Source: Amycolatopsis regifaucium
GTDB lineage: Bacteria; Actinomycetota; Actinomycetes; Mycobacteriales; Pseudonocardiaceae
NCBI RefSeq assembly: GCF_001613935.1
Contig: NZ_LQCI01000008.1
Span: 1,100-65,099, forward strand
DNA: 64,000 nt
Reading direction: 5' to 3'
Shown: positions 34,016 through 42,963 of the stretch, one piece after another
How positions within the stretch are numbered: position 1 is the first letter of the stretch
Layout: each line of letters begins with the position of its first letter
Position numbers and translations under genes: made by a program
The notes under the pieces: model-generated
Told to the model about the DNA's origin: nothing
Database searches by the model: none
Seen by the model: only the letters and a program-made list of their open reading frames with translations

Positions 34016-35490
34016 GAGGCACTCCCCTCACCGGTCGCGGGCGGCCGCTGGACCATCACCGTGTGCGCTTCCGCGATCGGCGCCTGCGGCTGTTGCGGCT
34101 TCGGCCGCGCGGCGGGTTTGCGGGCGGCGTCGGAGATGCGGAGCAGGAGGGCCACCAGAATGTAGTTCGCGAGCAGTGAAGAACCACCGCGGGAGAGGAA
34201 TGGGGCGGTGATCCCGGTGTTCGGGATCAGATTCGTGACGCCGCCGACGACGACGAAGATCTGCATGACGATGGTGAACGCCAGGCCGCCGCCGAGGAGT
34301 TTGCCGAAGGTGTCGCGGACGGCCAGCGCGCTGCGCATCCCGCGCATCGCCAGGATCAGGTACAGCATCAGCATCGCGGCGAGACCGATGAAACCGAGTT
34401 CCTCGCCGATCGCGGTGGTGATGAAGTCCGTTTTGGCTTCCGGGACCATGTCCGGTCGCCCGGCGCCGAGACCCGTACCGCCGACGCCGCCGGTCCCGAG
34501 GCCGAACAGGCCCTGCGCGACCTGGTAGCCGCCGCCTGGGTCGTCGTAGGTGGCGAGGGGGTCGATCCAGTTCCGGACGCGCTGCTGGACGTGCGTGAAC
34601 AGGTTGTAGGCGATGATCGCGCCGACGGCGAAGAAGCCGACGCCCAGCACCACCCAGATGACCCGCTCGGTCGCGACGTACAGCATCACCAGCGTGACGC
34701 CGAAGAACAGCAGCGACGTTCCGAGGTCCTTCTCGAACACCAGCACGCCGAGGCAGGCGGCGGCCGCGATGAGGATCGGGCCGAGGTCACGGGCACGCGG
34801 CAGCTCGACACCGACGATCTTCTTGCCCGCGACCATGAACAGGTCCCGTTTCGTCACCAGGAACGAAGCGAAGAAGATCATCAGCAGGATCTTCGCGAAC
34901 TCACCCGGCTGGATCGAGAAGAACGGCAGCTTGATCCAGACCTTCGCGCCGTTGACCTCGGAAAGGCTCGACGGCAGCACCGCGGGCAGCGCGAGCGCCA
35001 CGATGCCGACCAGACCGCACGTGTAGCCGTAGCGGGTCAGCGTGCGGTGGTCGCTGATCACGATCAGCACCACCACGAACAACACCAGCGAGATCGCCGT
35101 GAACAGCACCTGCTTGGTGACGTCCGGCGTGTACTCCTTGCCCTGCTGGACCGCGCGTTCCGCGAGCGCCAGGTCGATCCGGTGGATCATCACCAGGCCG
35201 AGCCCGTTCAGCAGCGCGACGCACGGCAGGATCACCGGGTCGGCGTACGGCGCCCAGCGGCGGACCGCCAGATGCGCCGCGGTCAGCACCCCGAGGTAGG
35301 ACAGCCCCAGCCAGATGATCGAGCTGGTGAGTTCCTGCTCCTGGTTCGCCTCCACCAGCACGAGCGCGACGGTGACGATGAACGTCGCGAACGCCAGGAG
35401 AACGAGTTCGGTGCCGCGCCGCTTGGGCAGCTCGCGCGGAGGATTCGTGGCGAACTGGGCCGAAGCCGGATCGGCGAGCGGCGTGCTCAT
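34012..35490 (-). CDS. rodA: SEDS glycosyltransferase RodA
   Basis: A polytopic membrane protein of 492 residues with about 12 segments. The SEDS pattern includes LPFFSIQPGEFAKILLMIF, the motif FEKDLGTSLLFFG in the fourth extracellular loop region, YQVAQGLFGLGTGGVGGTGLG, and DFITTAIGEELGFIGL. It polymerises lipid II into glycan strands, with PbpA as its transpeptidase partner. It starts as TGATG on the pstP stop and ends within the pbpA start. An Ala/Pro/Gln-rich cytoplasmic tail of about 40 residues could carry phosphorylation sites, as seen in other actinobacteria. Confidence 0.96.
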   Translation of the reverse strand: MSTPLADPASAQFATNPPRELPKRRGTELVLLAFATFIVTVALVLVEANQEQELTSSIIWLGLSYLGVLTAAHLAVRRWAPYADPVILPCVALLNGLGLVMIHRIDLALAERAVQQGKEYTPDVTKQVLFTAISLVLFVVVLIVISDHRTLTRYGYTCGLVGIVALALPAVLPSSLSEVNGAKVWIKLPFFSIQPGEFAKILLMIFFASFLVTKRDLFMVAGKKIVGVELPRARDLGPILIAAAACLGVLVFEKDLGTSLLFFGVTLVMLYVATERVIWVVLGVGFFAVGAIIAYNLFTHVQQRVRNWIDPLATYDDPGGGYQVAQGLFGLGTGGVGGTGLGAGRPDMVPEAKTDFITTAIGEELGFIGLAAMLMLYLILAMRGMRSALAVRDTFGKLLGGGLAFTIVMQIFVVVGGVTNLIPNTGITAPFLSRGGSSLLANYILVALLLRISDAARKPAARPKPQQPQAPIAEAHTVMVQRPPATGEGSAS

Positions 35491-36890
35491 CAGTTACCGC
35501 CCCCGGGTGCTGCCGTGGCCGGCGTCGAGCAGTCCCTCCCCGCTGGCTGATTCGCCGAGCTCGGCGAGGCGGGGGTAGAAGGGGGAGCCGCCGACGACGA
35601 CACCGGGGGCGCCGACGGCGGCGCGGAAGGCGGCGTGGAAGTCGAGCTCGTGTTCGGTTTGCAGTCGGCCAGCTGCTTGTGCGGCCGCAGGAAGTCGTCG
35701 ATGTACTTGCGGGCGTCGTCGAGATTGTCCTTCTTGACGCCGTTCTTCACCGCGATACGCGCGTCTTCCTGCAGCGCGGGCACCAGCAGTTTGTCGGTGC
35801 ACAGGCCACCGGGAGGGCACGAGCCCTGCTCGTAGGCGTGCAGGTCGATGCCGAGGATGCTGCCGGGGACGCCGCGATAGATCACGACCTCCTCGCCGGG
35901 GCCCTCGCCGACGTAGTACTGACTCAGCACGAAATACCGCGTGGCTATCGCCGCCGCGGCCAGCACGATCAGGACGACCACCGCTCCCGCCAGCCAGCGA
36001 AATCGCCTCCGGCGCTTGACCTTCGGGTCCTCCTGTGGTGGCTGGACCTCGGGCCGCGGCTGCGGCGCGGGCTGCGTCAGTGCCCTGGCGCGGGCGGCGG
36101 GGGAGTCGCCCTGGTGGAACTCGTCACTGCCGTCCCCGGCGGCGCCGCCCACGATGGGCGCGTCTTCACCGAAGTCGACGTCGACGACGTCGGCGATGAT
36201 CACCGTGACGTTGTCCGTGCCGCCGCCCTTGAGCGCCAGCTCGATCATCCGGTCCGCGCAGGCCTGCGGATCCGGGATCTGGATCGCCTCGGCGAGGGTC
36301 TCGTCGCTGACCATGCCGGACAGACCGTCCGAGCAGATCAGGTAACGGTCACCGGCGCGGGCCTCGCGCACGGTCAGGCTCGGCTCGACCTCGTGCCCGG
36401 TAAGCGCCTTCAACAGCAGTGACCGCTGCGGGTGCACCGCGGCCTCTTCCGGCGTGATCCGGCCCTGTTCGAGAAGTTCGTTGACGAAGCTGTCGTCGCG
36501 GGTGATCTGCGAGAACTGCCCACCGCGCATCAGATACGCCCGCGAGTCGCCGACGTGCACGACACCCATCCGCGAACCGGCGAACAGCACGGCGGTCAGG
36601 GTCGTGCCCATCCCGTCGAGGTCCGGGTCCTGCTGGACGAGTTCGGCGATGGCGGCGTTGCCGTTCTGGACGGCTTCGCGAAGCTGTGCGAGGAGATCGT
36701 CGCTGGGATCGTCGTCGTCGAGCGGGGCGAGGGAGGCGATGACGACCTTGCTGGCCACTTCACCGGCGGCGTGGCCGCCCATACCGTCGGCGAGGGCGAG
36801 CAGGCGGGGTCCGGCGTACACGGAGTCCTGGTTGCTGGAACGCACCAGGCCCCGGTCGCTGCGAGCCGCGTAGCGGAGGACGAGAGTCAT
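35490..36890 (-). CDS. pstP: PP2C-family phosphatase PstP
   Basis: A 466-residue membrane phosphatase that reverses phosphorylation by PknA and PknB. The PP2C catalytic domain covers about 1-235: ARSDRGLVRSSNQDS, ADGMGGHAAGE, FVNEL, SDGLSGMVSDE and GGTDNVTVIIADV, with the metal-binding Asp residues in place. A cytoplasmic linker of 65 residues leads to a membrane segment (about 298-320) and an external domain with a Ser/Pro-rich end. The operon order after fhaB is the standard one. The stop overlaps the rodA start, so the two are coupled. Confidence 0.96.
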   Translation of the reverse strand: MTLVLRYAARSDRGLVRSSNQDSVYAGPRLLALADGMGGHAAGEVASKVVIASLAPLDDDDPSDDLLAQLREAVQNGNAAIAELVQQDPDLDGMGTTLTAVLFAGSRMGVVHVGDSRAYLMRGGQFSQITRDDSFVNELLEQGRITPEEAAVHPQRSLLLKALTGHEVEPSLTVREARAGDRYLICSDGLSGMVSDETLAEAIQIPDPQACADRMIELALKGGGTDNVTVIIADVVDVDFGEDAPIVGGAAGDGSDEFHQGDSPAARARALTQPAPQPRPEVQPPQEDPKVKRRRRFRWLAGAVVVLIVLAAAAIATRYFVLSQYYVGEGPGEEVVIYRGVPGSILGIDLHAYEQGSCPPGGLCTDKLLVPALQEDARIAVKNGVKKDNLDDARKYIDDFLRPHKQLADCKPNTSSTSTPPSAPPSAPPVSSSAAPPSTPASPSSANQPAGRDCSTPATAAPGGGN

Positions 36891-37354
36891 GGGCGAAGCT
36901 CGATCACCGTTTTGCCGATCCGGATGGGGACTCCGAGCGGGACCCGGAGGGGTGCCGTGACCTTAGCCCGGTCGAGGTACGTGCCGTTCGTCGAGCCCAG
37001 ATCTTCCACGTACCAATCCTCCCCGCGCAGGGCGATCCGGGCGTGCCGGGTCGACGCGTAGTCGTCGTCCAGCACCAGGGTCGAGTCGTCGGCGCGGCCG
37101 ATCAGGATCGGCCTGCCGTCCAAGGCGATCCTGGTGCCTGCCAGCGCACCATGGGTCACGAGCAGCTGCTGTGGCGACTTTCCGCCGCGCGGCTTCTTGT
37201 TTTCCTTCTTCTTGCGACCGAAGGTCGGAACGGCGACTCGCAGCCCGGAAGCCGCGTAGAGATCCGACCGGACGACGCGCAACGCGGCGAACACGAAGAG
37301 CCAGAGCAGCACGAGAAAGCCCACCCTGGTGAGTTGAACGACCAGCTCTGGCAC
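36887..37354 (-). CDS. fhaB: FHA-domain protein FhaB (FipA)
   Basis: The GTG at 37354 gives 155 residues, exactly the length of mycobacterial FhaB; the frame is open upstream, but only this start places the membrane anchor at the N-terminus (about 9-28). A Lys-rich linker and the FHA domain (about 80-150) follow, with GRADDSTLVLDDDYASTRHARI and DLGSTNGTYLDR, which bind phosphothreonine. It links PknA/PknB signalling to the division machinery in mycobacteria. The stop overlaps the pstP start as ATGA. About 160 bases separate it from fhaA, with a small ACCGCA/TGCGGT hairpin in the gap. Confidence 0.95.
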   Translation of the reverse strand: MPELVVQLTRVGFLVLLWLFVFAALRVVRSDLYAASGLRVAVPTFGRKKKENKKPRGGKSPQQLLVTHGALAGTRIALDGRPILIGRADDSTLVLDDDYASTRHARIALRGEDWYVEDLGSTNGTYLDRAKVTAPLRVPLGVPIRIGKTVIELRP

Positions 37355-37514
37355 TTGTTGTGTCCGCTCCCGCTTCTCCTGTACGCCGCCGAGAGACCGG
37401 GCCGTCCGGGATGGTCGGCTCCGAACAGCCTTGCTCTCCGCATACGACCTGAAGTGCCGATCCACTCGAGGTCCCGCACCGCAATTCTGCGGTACCCCCT
37501 CCAGCCGCCGCCGG

Positions 37515-38762
37515 TCAGCCCTGCGTACGGAACACGAGCGACGAGTGGCCCACGCGGATCACGTCGCCGTCGGCCAGCTGCCAGGTCTGCACCGGAGTGC
37601 CGTTGACGGTCGTGCCGTTCGTCGAACCGATGTCCGCGAGCGTCGCGCTCTGCCCGTCCCAGGTGATCTCCAGATGACGACGGGAAACCCCGGTGTCCGG
37701 CAGCCGGAAGTCGGCGTCCTGACCACGTCCCACTACGTTCCCGCCCTGCTTCAGCGAGTACGAGCGGTTCGAGCCGTCGTCCAGCTGAAGGCTCGCGGCG
37801 AGCTGACGGGCCGCCGCCGGCTGGCCGCCGTAACCGCCACCCTGCGCGTACGGGTCCGCGGCGGGCTGGCCGTACGCCTGCTGGGCACCGCCGTACTGGT
37901 CGTATCCGCCCTGCTGCGGCTGGCCGTACTGGTCATAACCAGGCTGCTGGGCCCCACCGGCGTAGCCCTGGTCGTAACCGGGCTGTTGCTGCTGCCCGCC
38001 GTACTGGTCGTATCCGGGCTGTTGGGCGCCGCCGTAACCCTGGTCGTACCCAGGCTGCTGCGGCTGCCCGCCGTACTGGTCGTAGCCAGGCTGCTGGGCA
38101 CCGCCGTAGCCCTGGTCGTAACCGGGCTGCTGTGGCTGCCCGTACTGGTCGTACCCGGGCTGCTGGGCGCCGCCGTAACCCTGGTCGTAGCCGCCCTGCT
38201 GAGCGCCATAACCCTGGTCGTACCCGGGCTGCTGCTGGCCAGCCTGCTGTCCGTAGCCGTACTGGCCCTGCTGGCCGTACGGGTCACCCTGGTCGTATTG
38301 GCCGTAGCCGGGGGGCTGGCTCATTGCTGGGTCTCCTGCGTTGCTGGGTCGTGCCGACCGTGACGAACCTTCGGCGCCGTGGGGCTTGACGTCGGGATCG
38401 ACGGACGAACGGGTCTTGAACTGTCCAGTATGCAGCGCCTCATTGCGCTCGAGCGAAACTACGACGTCACCATAGGTGTCCCAACCGTGCTCGGCGAGGT
38501 GTTCCTTGACCGCCCCCGCCAACACCGACGTGACCCGAAGCTCGTCTCCGGCCATACGTTCGTGATCAGCCTGCCCCAACGACACGATGTAGTGGTTGGG
38601 AGCGAGCAGTCGACCACCGGCCAGCTCACGAACGTTCTCCTCGCTCTCGCGCTCAAGCGCCACCGCCACTTCCTGCGTGACGACGTTGCCACCGAACATC
38701 CGCGCGAAGGTATTGCCCACGAGGTTCTCGAGCCGCCTATCAAAGCGTTCGACGCGGCCCAC
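37515..38762 (-). CDS. fhaA: FHA-domain protein FhaA with a Tyr/Gln/Gly-rich repeat linker
   Basis: From GTG 38762, with GGAGG before it, the protein has 415 residues. Residues 1-115 are the FhaA N-terminal domain ([20 protein letters not shown]), known in mycobacteria to bind the pseudokinase domain of MviN/MurJ-related partners. Residues about 147-320 are a disordered linker made of [16 protein letters not shown] repeats. The FHA domain lies at about 340-408, with [22 protein letters not shown] and [12 protein letters not shown]. It is the first gene of the signalling operon and reads phosphothreonine on its partners. The linker resembles phase-separating sequences. Confidence 0.95.
   Translation of the reverse strand: MGRVERFDRRLENLVGNTFARMFGGNVVTQEVAVALERESEENVRELAGGRLLAPNHYIVSLGQADHERMAGDELRVTSVLAGAVKEHLAEHGWDTYGDVVVSLERNEALHTGQFKTRSSVDPDVKPHGAEGSSRSARPSNAGDPAMSQPPGYGQYDQGDPYGQQGQYGYGQQAGQQQPGYDQGYGAQQGGYDQGYGGAQQPGYDQYGQPQQPGYDQGYGGAQQPGYDQYGGQPQQPGYDQGYGGAQQPGYDQYGGQQQQPGYDQGYAGGAQQPGYDQYGQPQQGGYDQYGGAQQAYGQPAADPYAQGGGYGGQPAAARQLAASLQLDDGSNRSYSLKQGGNVVGRGQDADFRLPDTGVSRRHLEITWDGQSATLADIGSTNGTTVNGTPVQTWQLADGDVIRVGHSSLVFRTQG
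37887..38234 (-). repeat. Tandem repeats encoding the FhaA linker
   Basis: About 350 bases encode several copies of a unit of 24-26 residues built from [12 protein letters not shown] and [12 protein letters not shown], with small length changes between copies. The plus strand shows long open frames here only because of the repeat composition. Such arrays often change copy number between strains. Confidence 0.9.
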
Positions 38763-38891
38763 CGGGCAACCTCCTCACACGTGTGCTTCCCCGTCGATCC
38801 TATCCGGGTACGGCCAGTCGGACACGGCCCCCGGTGAAACCCGTGAAATCAGCCTGCTACGCTTTGCGGGCTGTCAGAGAACGAAGCGCTC

Positions 38892-38974
38892 GGGCGAGTG
38901 GCGGAATGGCAGACGCGCACGGTTCAGGTCCGTGTGTCCGAAAGGACGTGAGGGTTCAACTCCCTCCTCGCCCA
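38892..38974 (+). tRNA. tRNA-Leu (anticodon CAG)
   Basis: A class II tRNA: acceptor GGGCGAG (38892-38898) pairs with CTCGCCC before discriminator A at 38974. The anticodon stem CACGG/CCGTG holds loop TTCAGGT with anticodon CAG at 38925-38927. A variable arm (TGTCCGAAAGGACG) marks leucine, and the T arm is GAGGG-TTCAACT-CCCTC. CCA is not encoded. A tRNA-Leu next to fhaA is conserved in mycobacteria. Confidence 0.97.
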
Positions 38975-38983
38975 CTCTTGTTC

Positions 38984-39014
38984 GAAGGCCCCTTCGCTCC
39001 GCGTCGGGGCCTTC
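38984..39014 (+). terminator. Terminator of tRNA-Leu
   Basis: GAAGGCCCC (38984-38992) pairs with GGGGCCTTC (39006-39014) around a 13-base loop, nine bases after the tRNA, and is followed by TT. Confidence 0.85.
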
Positions 39015-39141
39015 TTCGCGTCTGTCGTCGCTCGTCAGCTCCCGGGGGGCCGAGCCCCCGGACCCCCACGGTGCGTGAAGCGGCGGTTGGCGGGTGGGTC
39101 GGCCTCGGGCGCGGAGCGCCCTGGCCTGGTGAGGTAAAAGA

Positions 39142-39165
39142 AAAGACCCGGGGGGCCGGGTCTTT
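39142..39165 (-). terminator. Terminator of the FKBP gene
   Basis: AAAGACCCGG (39142-39151) pairs with CCGGGTCTTT (39156-39165) around GGGG, 20 bases after the FKBP stop in the minus direction. The AAAA/TTTT ends support termination on both strands. Confidence 0.85.
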
Positions 39166-39185
39166 GGTGGTGCGGTGGGTGTGGG

Positions 39186-39560
39186 TCAGTTCACGCTGAC
39201 CAGGTCTACCACGAAGATCAGGGTCTCGTTCGGCTTGATGACGCCGCCGGCGCCGCGGTCGCCGTAGGCCAGATGCGGCGGGATGACCAGCTTGCGCCGT
39301 CCGCCGACCTTCATTCCGGCGACACCCTGGTCCCAGCCGGGGATGACCTGACCGCTGCCGAGACCGAAGCTGAGCGGTTCGCCGCGGTTCCAGGACGCGT
39401 CGAACTCGGCACCGGTCGAGTGCGAGACACCGACATAGTGCACGGAGACGGTGTCACCGGTCTTGGCCTCCTGGCCATCGCCGACGGTGATGTCGGTGGT
39501 CTCCAGGTCGGCGGGCGCGGCGCCTTCCGGACGGTCGATCTGGGGCTTCTGCAAAGACAT
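39186..39560 (-). CDS. FKBP-type peptidyl-prolyl isomerase
   Basis: From ATG 39560 the protein has 124 residues (a GTG six bases upstream is open too). The FKBP domain is complete: TGDTVSVHYVGV, FDASWNRGEPLSFGLGSGQVIPGWDQGVAGMKVGGRRKL is spread over about residues 52-88, and the end reads LIFVVDLVSV. The residues that form the active pocket (Tyr in HYVG, FDAS, VIPGW) are present, so it should bind FK506-like ligands and isomerise prolines. It is cytoplasmic, without a signal peptide. Divergent from the penicillin-acylase gene, with its own terminator. Confidence 0.94.
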   Translation of the reverse strand: MSLQKPQIDRPEGAAPADLETTDITVGDGQEAKTGDTVSVHYVGVSHSTGAEFDASWNRGEPLSFGLGSGQVIPGWDQGVAGMKVGGRRKLVIPPHLAYGDRGAGGVIKPNETLIFVVDLVSVN

Positions 39561-39701
39561 GCCCACAAGCTACCTGTGCAGGTCCGGGGTTCGCAGGGCG
39601 AGTGTTCCGCCGAACGGTGGCAAGAATGCGAAAACTCTTCACAAAATTCGATACCCATCGGTAGTGTGCGCCTCGTCACGCTCCGACGACGGAGGTCTTT
39701 C

Positions 39702-42700
39702 ATGCGACGAGGCATACGGATCCTGACTACGCTCGCGGGCCTGACCCTGGTGGCGGGGACCGTCCCGGCACTGCAGGCGAACGCGGCGGAATCCCCGCGG
39801 GACTCGGTGGTGGCGGCCGCGCTCGACGACTACTGCGGCGGTCAGTGCGGCGACATCCTGCCGCCCGGCACCAAGGGCAACGCCACCCTCGCCGAGATCC
39901 TGGCGCACAAGGCGCTCGGCACCCGCCCGGCGCATTCCGCCGACCAGCTCGGGAAGTACGCCTCGCTCGCCGACGGCTACCGGACGCTGACCACGGACAA
40001 GATCAACCAGTTCTTCAACGACGCCTCGTTCGGCGTCCCGTCCGGGCAGGTCGAGAGCACGATCCGACCGCGATCGGACGTGACGATCACCCGCGACAAG
40101 GCGACCGGCGTCCCCCGGATCGTCGGCACGACGCGGCCGGGCACGATGTACGGCGCCGGATACGCCGCCGGGCAGGATCGCCTGTGGCTGATGGACATCA
40201 TGCGCCGCGTCGGCCGCGGCCAACTGACTTCGTTCGCCGGGGGCGCGCAGGGGAACCGCGAGCTCGAGCAGAGCTTCTTCTCTTCGGCGCCCTACACCGA
40301 ACAGGAGCTGCAGAAGCAGATCGACAACGCGGCGGCGAGCGGCCCGCGCGGCGCGCAGGGCAAGGCCGACGCCGAGGCCTACGTCCAGGGCATCAACAAG
40401 TACATCTCCGACGCGCACAGTGGCCGCTACTTCCCCGGCGAGTACGTCCTCACCGGGCACGTCGACGCGATCACCAACGCCGGGACCATCGAGCCGTTCA
40501 AGCTGACCGATCTCGTCGTGCTCGCCGCGGTGGTCGGCGCGCAGTTCGGCGCCGGCGGCGGCGGTGAGGTGCAGAACGCCATCGCGAAGCTGGCGATGCA
40601 GGAGAAATACGGTCTCGAACAGGGCGACAAGATCTGGAAGAGCCTTCGGTCCGAAGACGACCCCGAGACCGTCAAAACCCTCCACAATGGACAGACCTTC
40701 GACTACGGCAAGGCTCCGGCGAATCCGCAGGGCGCCGCGATGCCGGACAAGGGCACGGTTTCCGGGCAGCAACTCGTCTTCGACCCGACCGGTTCGGCCG
40801 GGACGGCCACGCCCGCCAAGGTCGAGGTTCCGGCGCCGGACGACCAGAAGGCCGTCCGCGGCATCTTCGACGACGGCGTCCTGCCCGGCAACATGCTGTC
40901 CGAGAAGCACGGCATGTCCAACGCGCTGGTGGTCTCCGGCGCCAAGACCGCGAGCGGTCACCCGGTCGCGGTCTTCGGCCCGCAGGCCGGGTACTTCGCC
41001 CCGCAATTGCTGATGCTGCAAGAACTCCAGGGCCCCGGTATCAGCGCCCGCGGCGCCTCCTTCGCGGGCGTCAGCATGTACGTGCTGCTCGGCCGCGGCA
41101 AGGATTACTCGTGGAGCGCGACTTCGGCGTCCCAGGACATCACCGACACCTACGCCGTCGAACTGTGCGAGCAGAACGGTTCCGCGCCGACGAAGAACTC
41201 CGACTTCTACCGGTTCCGCGGCCAGTGCCTGCCGTTCGAGATCGTCGAGCGCAAGAACGCCTGGAAGCCCACCGTCGCCGATGGCACGGCGGCAGGTTCG
41301 TACACCCTGCGCAGCTTCCGCACGAAGTACGGTCCGGTGACGAGCCGGGCGCTGGTCGGCGGCAAACCGGTCGCGTACGCGTCGCTGCGGTCGACCTTCC
41401 AGCACGAGATCGACACGATCATCGGCTTCCAGAAGTTCAACGATCCGGACGCGATCAAATCCGCGCAGGACTTCCAGGCCGCCGCGGCCGACGTCAACCA
41501 GACTTACAACTGGTTCTACGCCGACTCCCGCGACGTCGCCTACTACAACTCCGGCTCGAACCCGGTCCGCGACCCGAACGTCGACCCGGCCATGCCGGTG
41601 AAGGGCGATGCGGGATTCGACTGGCAGGGCTGGAACCCCGACGGCAACCTCGCGAACTACACGCCTTCGTCGCAGCATCCGCAGTCGGTCAACCAGGACT
41701 ACTACATCAGCTGGAACAACGCACAGGCCAAGGGCTACGCGGCCAGCGGCGCGGACAAGAGCTCCGTGCACCGCGGTGATCTGATCGACGCGCGGGTCAA
41801 GAAGATGATCTCCAGCGGCACCAGGGTGACGCGCGTGAACCTCACGCAGGCCATGGAGGAGGCGGCGCTGGCCGACCTCCGCGCGGAGAAGGTCCTGCCG
41901 GAACTGTTCAAGGTGATCGACAAGGCACCGGTGACCGGTCCGGCCGCGGACGCGGTGGCGAAGCTGAAGACCTGGCTCGCCGCGGGCGGTCTGCGCTCGG
42001 AGACGTCACCCGGCAGCAAGGCCTACGCGAACGCCGACGCGATCCGCATCATGGACGCCTGGTGGCCGCTGCTGGTCAACGCCCAGTTCAAACCCGGCAT
42101 GGGTGACGCCGCCTACGCCGCCATGGTGGGTGTGCTGAAGATCAACGAGTCACCGTCCGGCTGGCAGAACGAAGTTCCGGGTAAGCACGTCGGCCAGGGC
42201 CACGTCGGTTCGTCGTACCAGTCGGGCTGGTGGGGCTACGTGCACAAGGACATCCGTTCGGTACTCGGCCAGAACGTCGCCGGTCCGCTCGGCACGAAGT
42301 TCTGCGGCGGCGGGGACGTCAACGCCTGCCGTCAGGTGCTGCTCGACTCGCTGACGCAGGCGGCCGCGCAGCCTGCCGGCACCGTGTACCCCGGTGACGG
42401 CGAATGCGCCGCGGGGGACCAGTGGTGCGCCGACACGATCATCCACCGCGCGCTGGGCGGGATCACCCAGGACAAGATCAGCACCCAGAACCGGCCGACC
42501 TTCCAGCAGGTCGTGGAGTTCCCGGCGAAGCGCGGCGACAACATCGCCAACCTCGCCACCGGCCGGTCGGCCAGCGCCAGCAGCCACGAGACCGGTTGGT
42601 TCAACTCACCGCCGTTCAAGGCGGTCGACGGCGACTCGTCGACCCGCTGGGCGAGTGACTGGAGCGACGACCAGTCGATCACCGTCGACCTCGGTTCGGT

Positions 42701-42938
42701 ACAGCGTGTTTCCCGGGTCGTCCTGCACTGGGAATCCGCGTACGGCAAGGCGTACCGGGTGCAGGTCTCGTCGGACGGTCAGAACTGGCGCGACACGGCG
42801 TCCATAGTGGACGGGGACGGCGGACAGGACAACGTCGCCTTCGAAGCCGTGGACGGCCGTTATGTCCGGATGGCCGGTGTCCAGCGCGGCACGAAGTACG
42901 GCTACTCCCTCTACGAGTTCGAGGTGTACGCCCACTAG
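39702..42938 (+). CDS. Secreted penicillin-acylase-family enzyme with a discoidin-like tail
   Basis: From ATG 39702, seven bases after GGAGG, the protein has 1078 residues. A Sec signal peptide ends near LQANAAES. The Ntn-hydrolase core runs to about residue 900; the self-cleavage nucleophile is S406 in KHGMSNALVVSG, with the following N-terminal beta-chain pattern and the NWFYADSRDVAYYNSG motif. The spacer before it is long (about 380 residues). A C-terminal F5/8 type C domain (about 948-1078; ASASSHETGWF, RWASDWSDDQSITVDLG) may hold the enzyme on glycans. Substrates could be beta-lactams, acyl-homoserine lactones or cyclic lipopeptides. It is probably monocistronic. Confidence 0.93.
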   Translation: MRRGIRILTTLAGLTLVAGTVPALQANAAESPRDSVVAAALDDYCGGQCGDILPPGTKGNATLAEILAHKALGTRPAHSADQLGKYASLADGYRTLTTDKINQFFNDASFGVPSGQVESTIRPRSDVTITRDKATGVPRIVGTTRPGTMYGAGYAAGQDRLWLMDIMRRVGRGQLTSFAGGAQGNRELEQSFFSSAPYTEQELQKQIDNAAASGPRGAQGKADAEAYVQGINKYISDAHSGRYFPGEYVLTGHVDAITNAGTIEPFKLTDLVVLAAVVGAQFGAGGGGEVQNAIAKLAMQEKYGLEQGDKIWKSLRSEDDPETVKTLHNGQTFDYGKAPANPQGAAMPDKGTVSGQQLVFDPTGSAGTATPAKVEVPAPDDQKAVRGIFDDGVLPGNMLSEKHGMSNALVVSGAKTASGHPVAVFGPQAGYFAPQLLMLQELQGPGISARGASFAGVSMYVLLGRGKDYSWSATSASQDITDTYAVELCEQNGSAPTKNSDFYRFRGQCLPFEIVERKNAWKPTVADGTAAGSYTLRSFRTKYGPVTSRALVGGKPVAYASLRSTFQHEIDTIIGFQKFNDPDAIKSAQDFQAAAADVNQTYNWFYADSRDVAYYNSGSNPVRDPNVDPAMPVKGDAGFDWQGWNPDGNLANYTPSSQHPQSVNQDYYISWNNAQAKGYAASGADKSSVHRGDLIDARVKKMISSGTRVTRVNLTQAMEEAALADLRAEKVLPELFKVIDKAPVTGPAADAVAKLKTWLAAGGLRSETSPGSKAYANADAIRIMDAWWPLLVNAQFKPGMGDAAYAAMVGVLKINESPSGWQNEVPGKHVGQGHVGSSYQSGWWGYVHKDIRSVLGQNVAGPLGTKFCGGGDVNACRQVLLDSLTQAAAQPAGTVYPGDGECAAGDQWCADTIIHRALGGITQDKISTQNRPTFQQVVEFPAKRGDNIANLATGRSASASSHETGWFNSPPFKAVDGDSSTRWASDWSDDQSITVDLGSVQRVSRVVLHWESAYGKAYRVQVSSDGQNWRDTASIVDGDGGQDNVAFEAVDGRYVRMAGVQRGTKYGYSLYEFEVYAH

Positions 42939-42963
42939 CGCGGGGACGGTTTACGGTGGCGGG

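Noticed and set aside
31253..34165. 970-codon plus-strand open frame over pknA and pbpA
   Set aside because: It mirrors two well-supported genes on the minus strand; the translated sequence is compositionally biased and has no recognisable domain.
37887..38234. CRISPR-like array in fhaA
   Set aside because: The repeats are in-frame, contiguous and protein-coding without unique spacers; no CRISPR array or cas gene was found in the window.
39639..41771. 710-codon minus-strand open frame inside the acylase gene
   Set aside because: Antisense shadow of the Ntn hydrolase; no start signal or motif.
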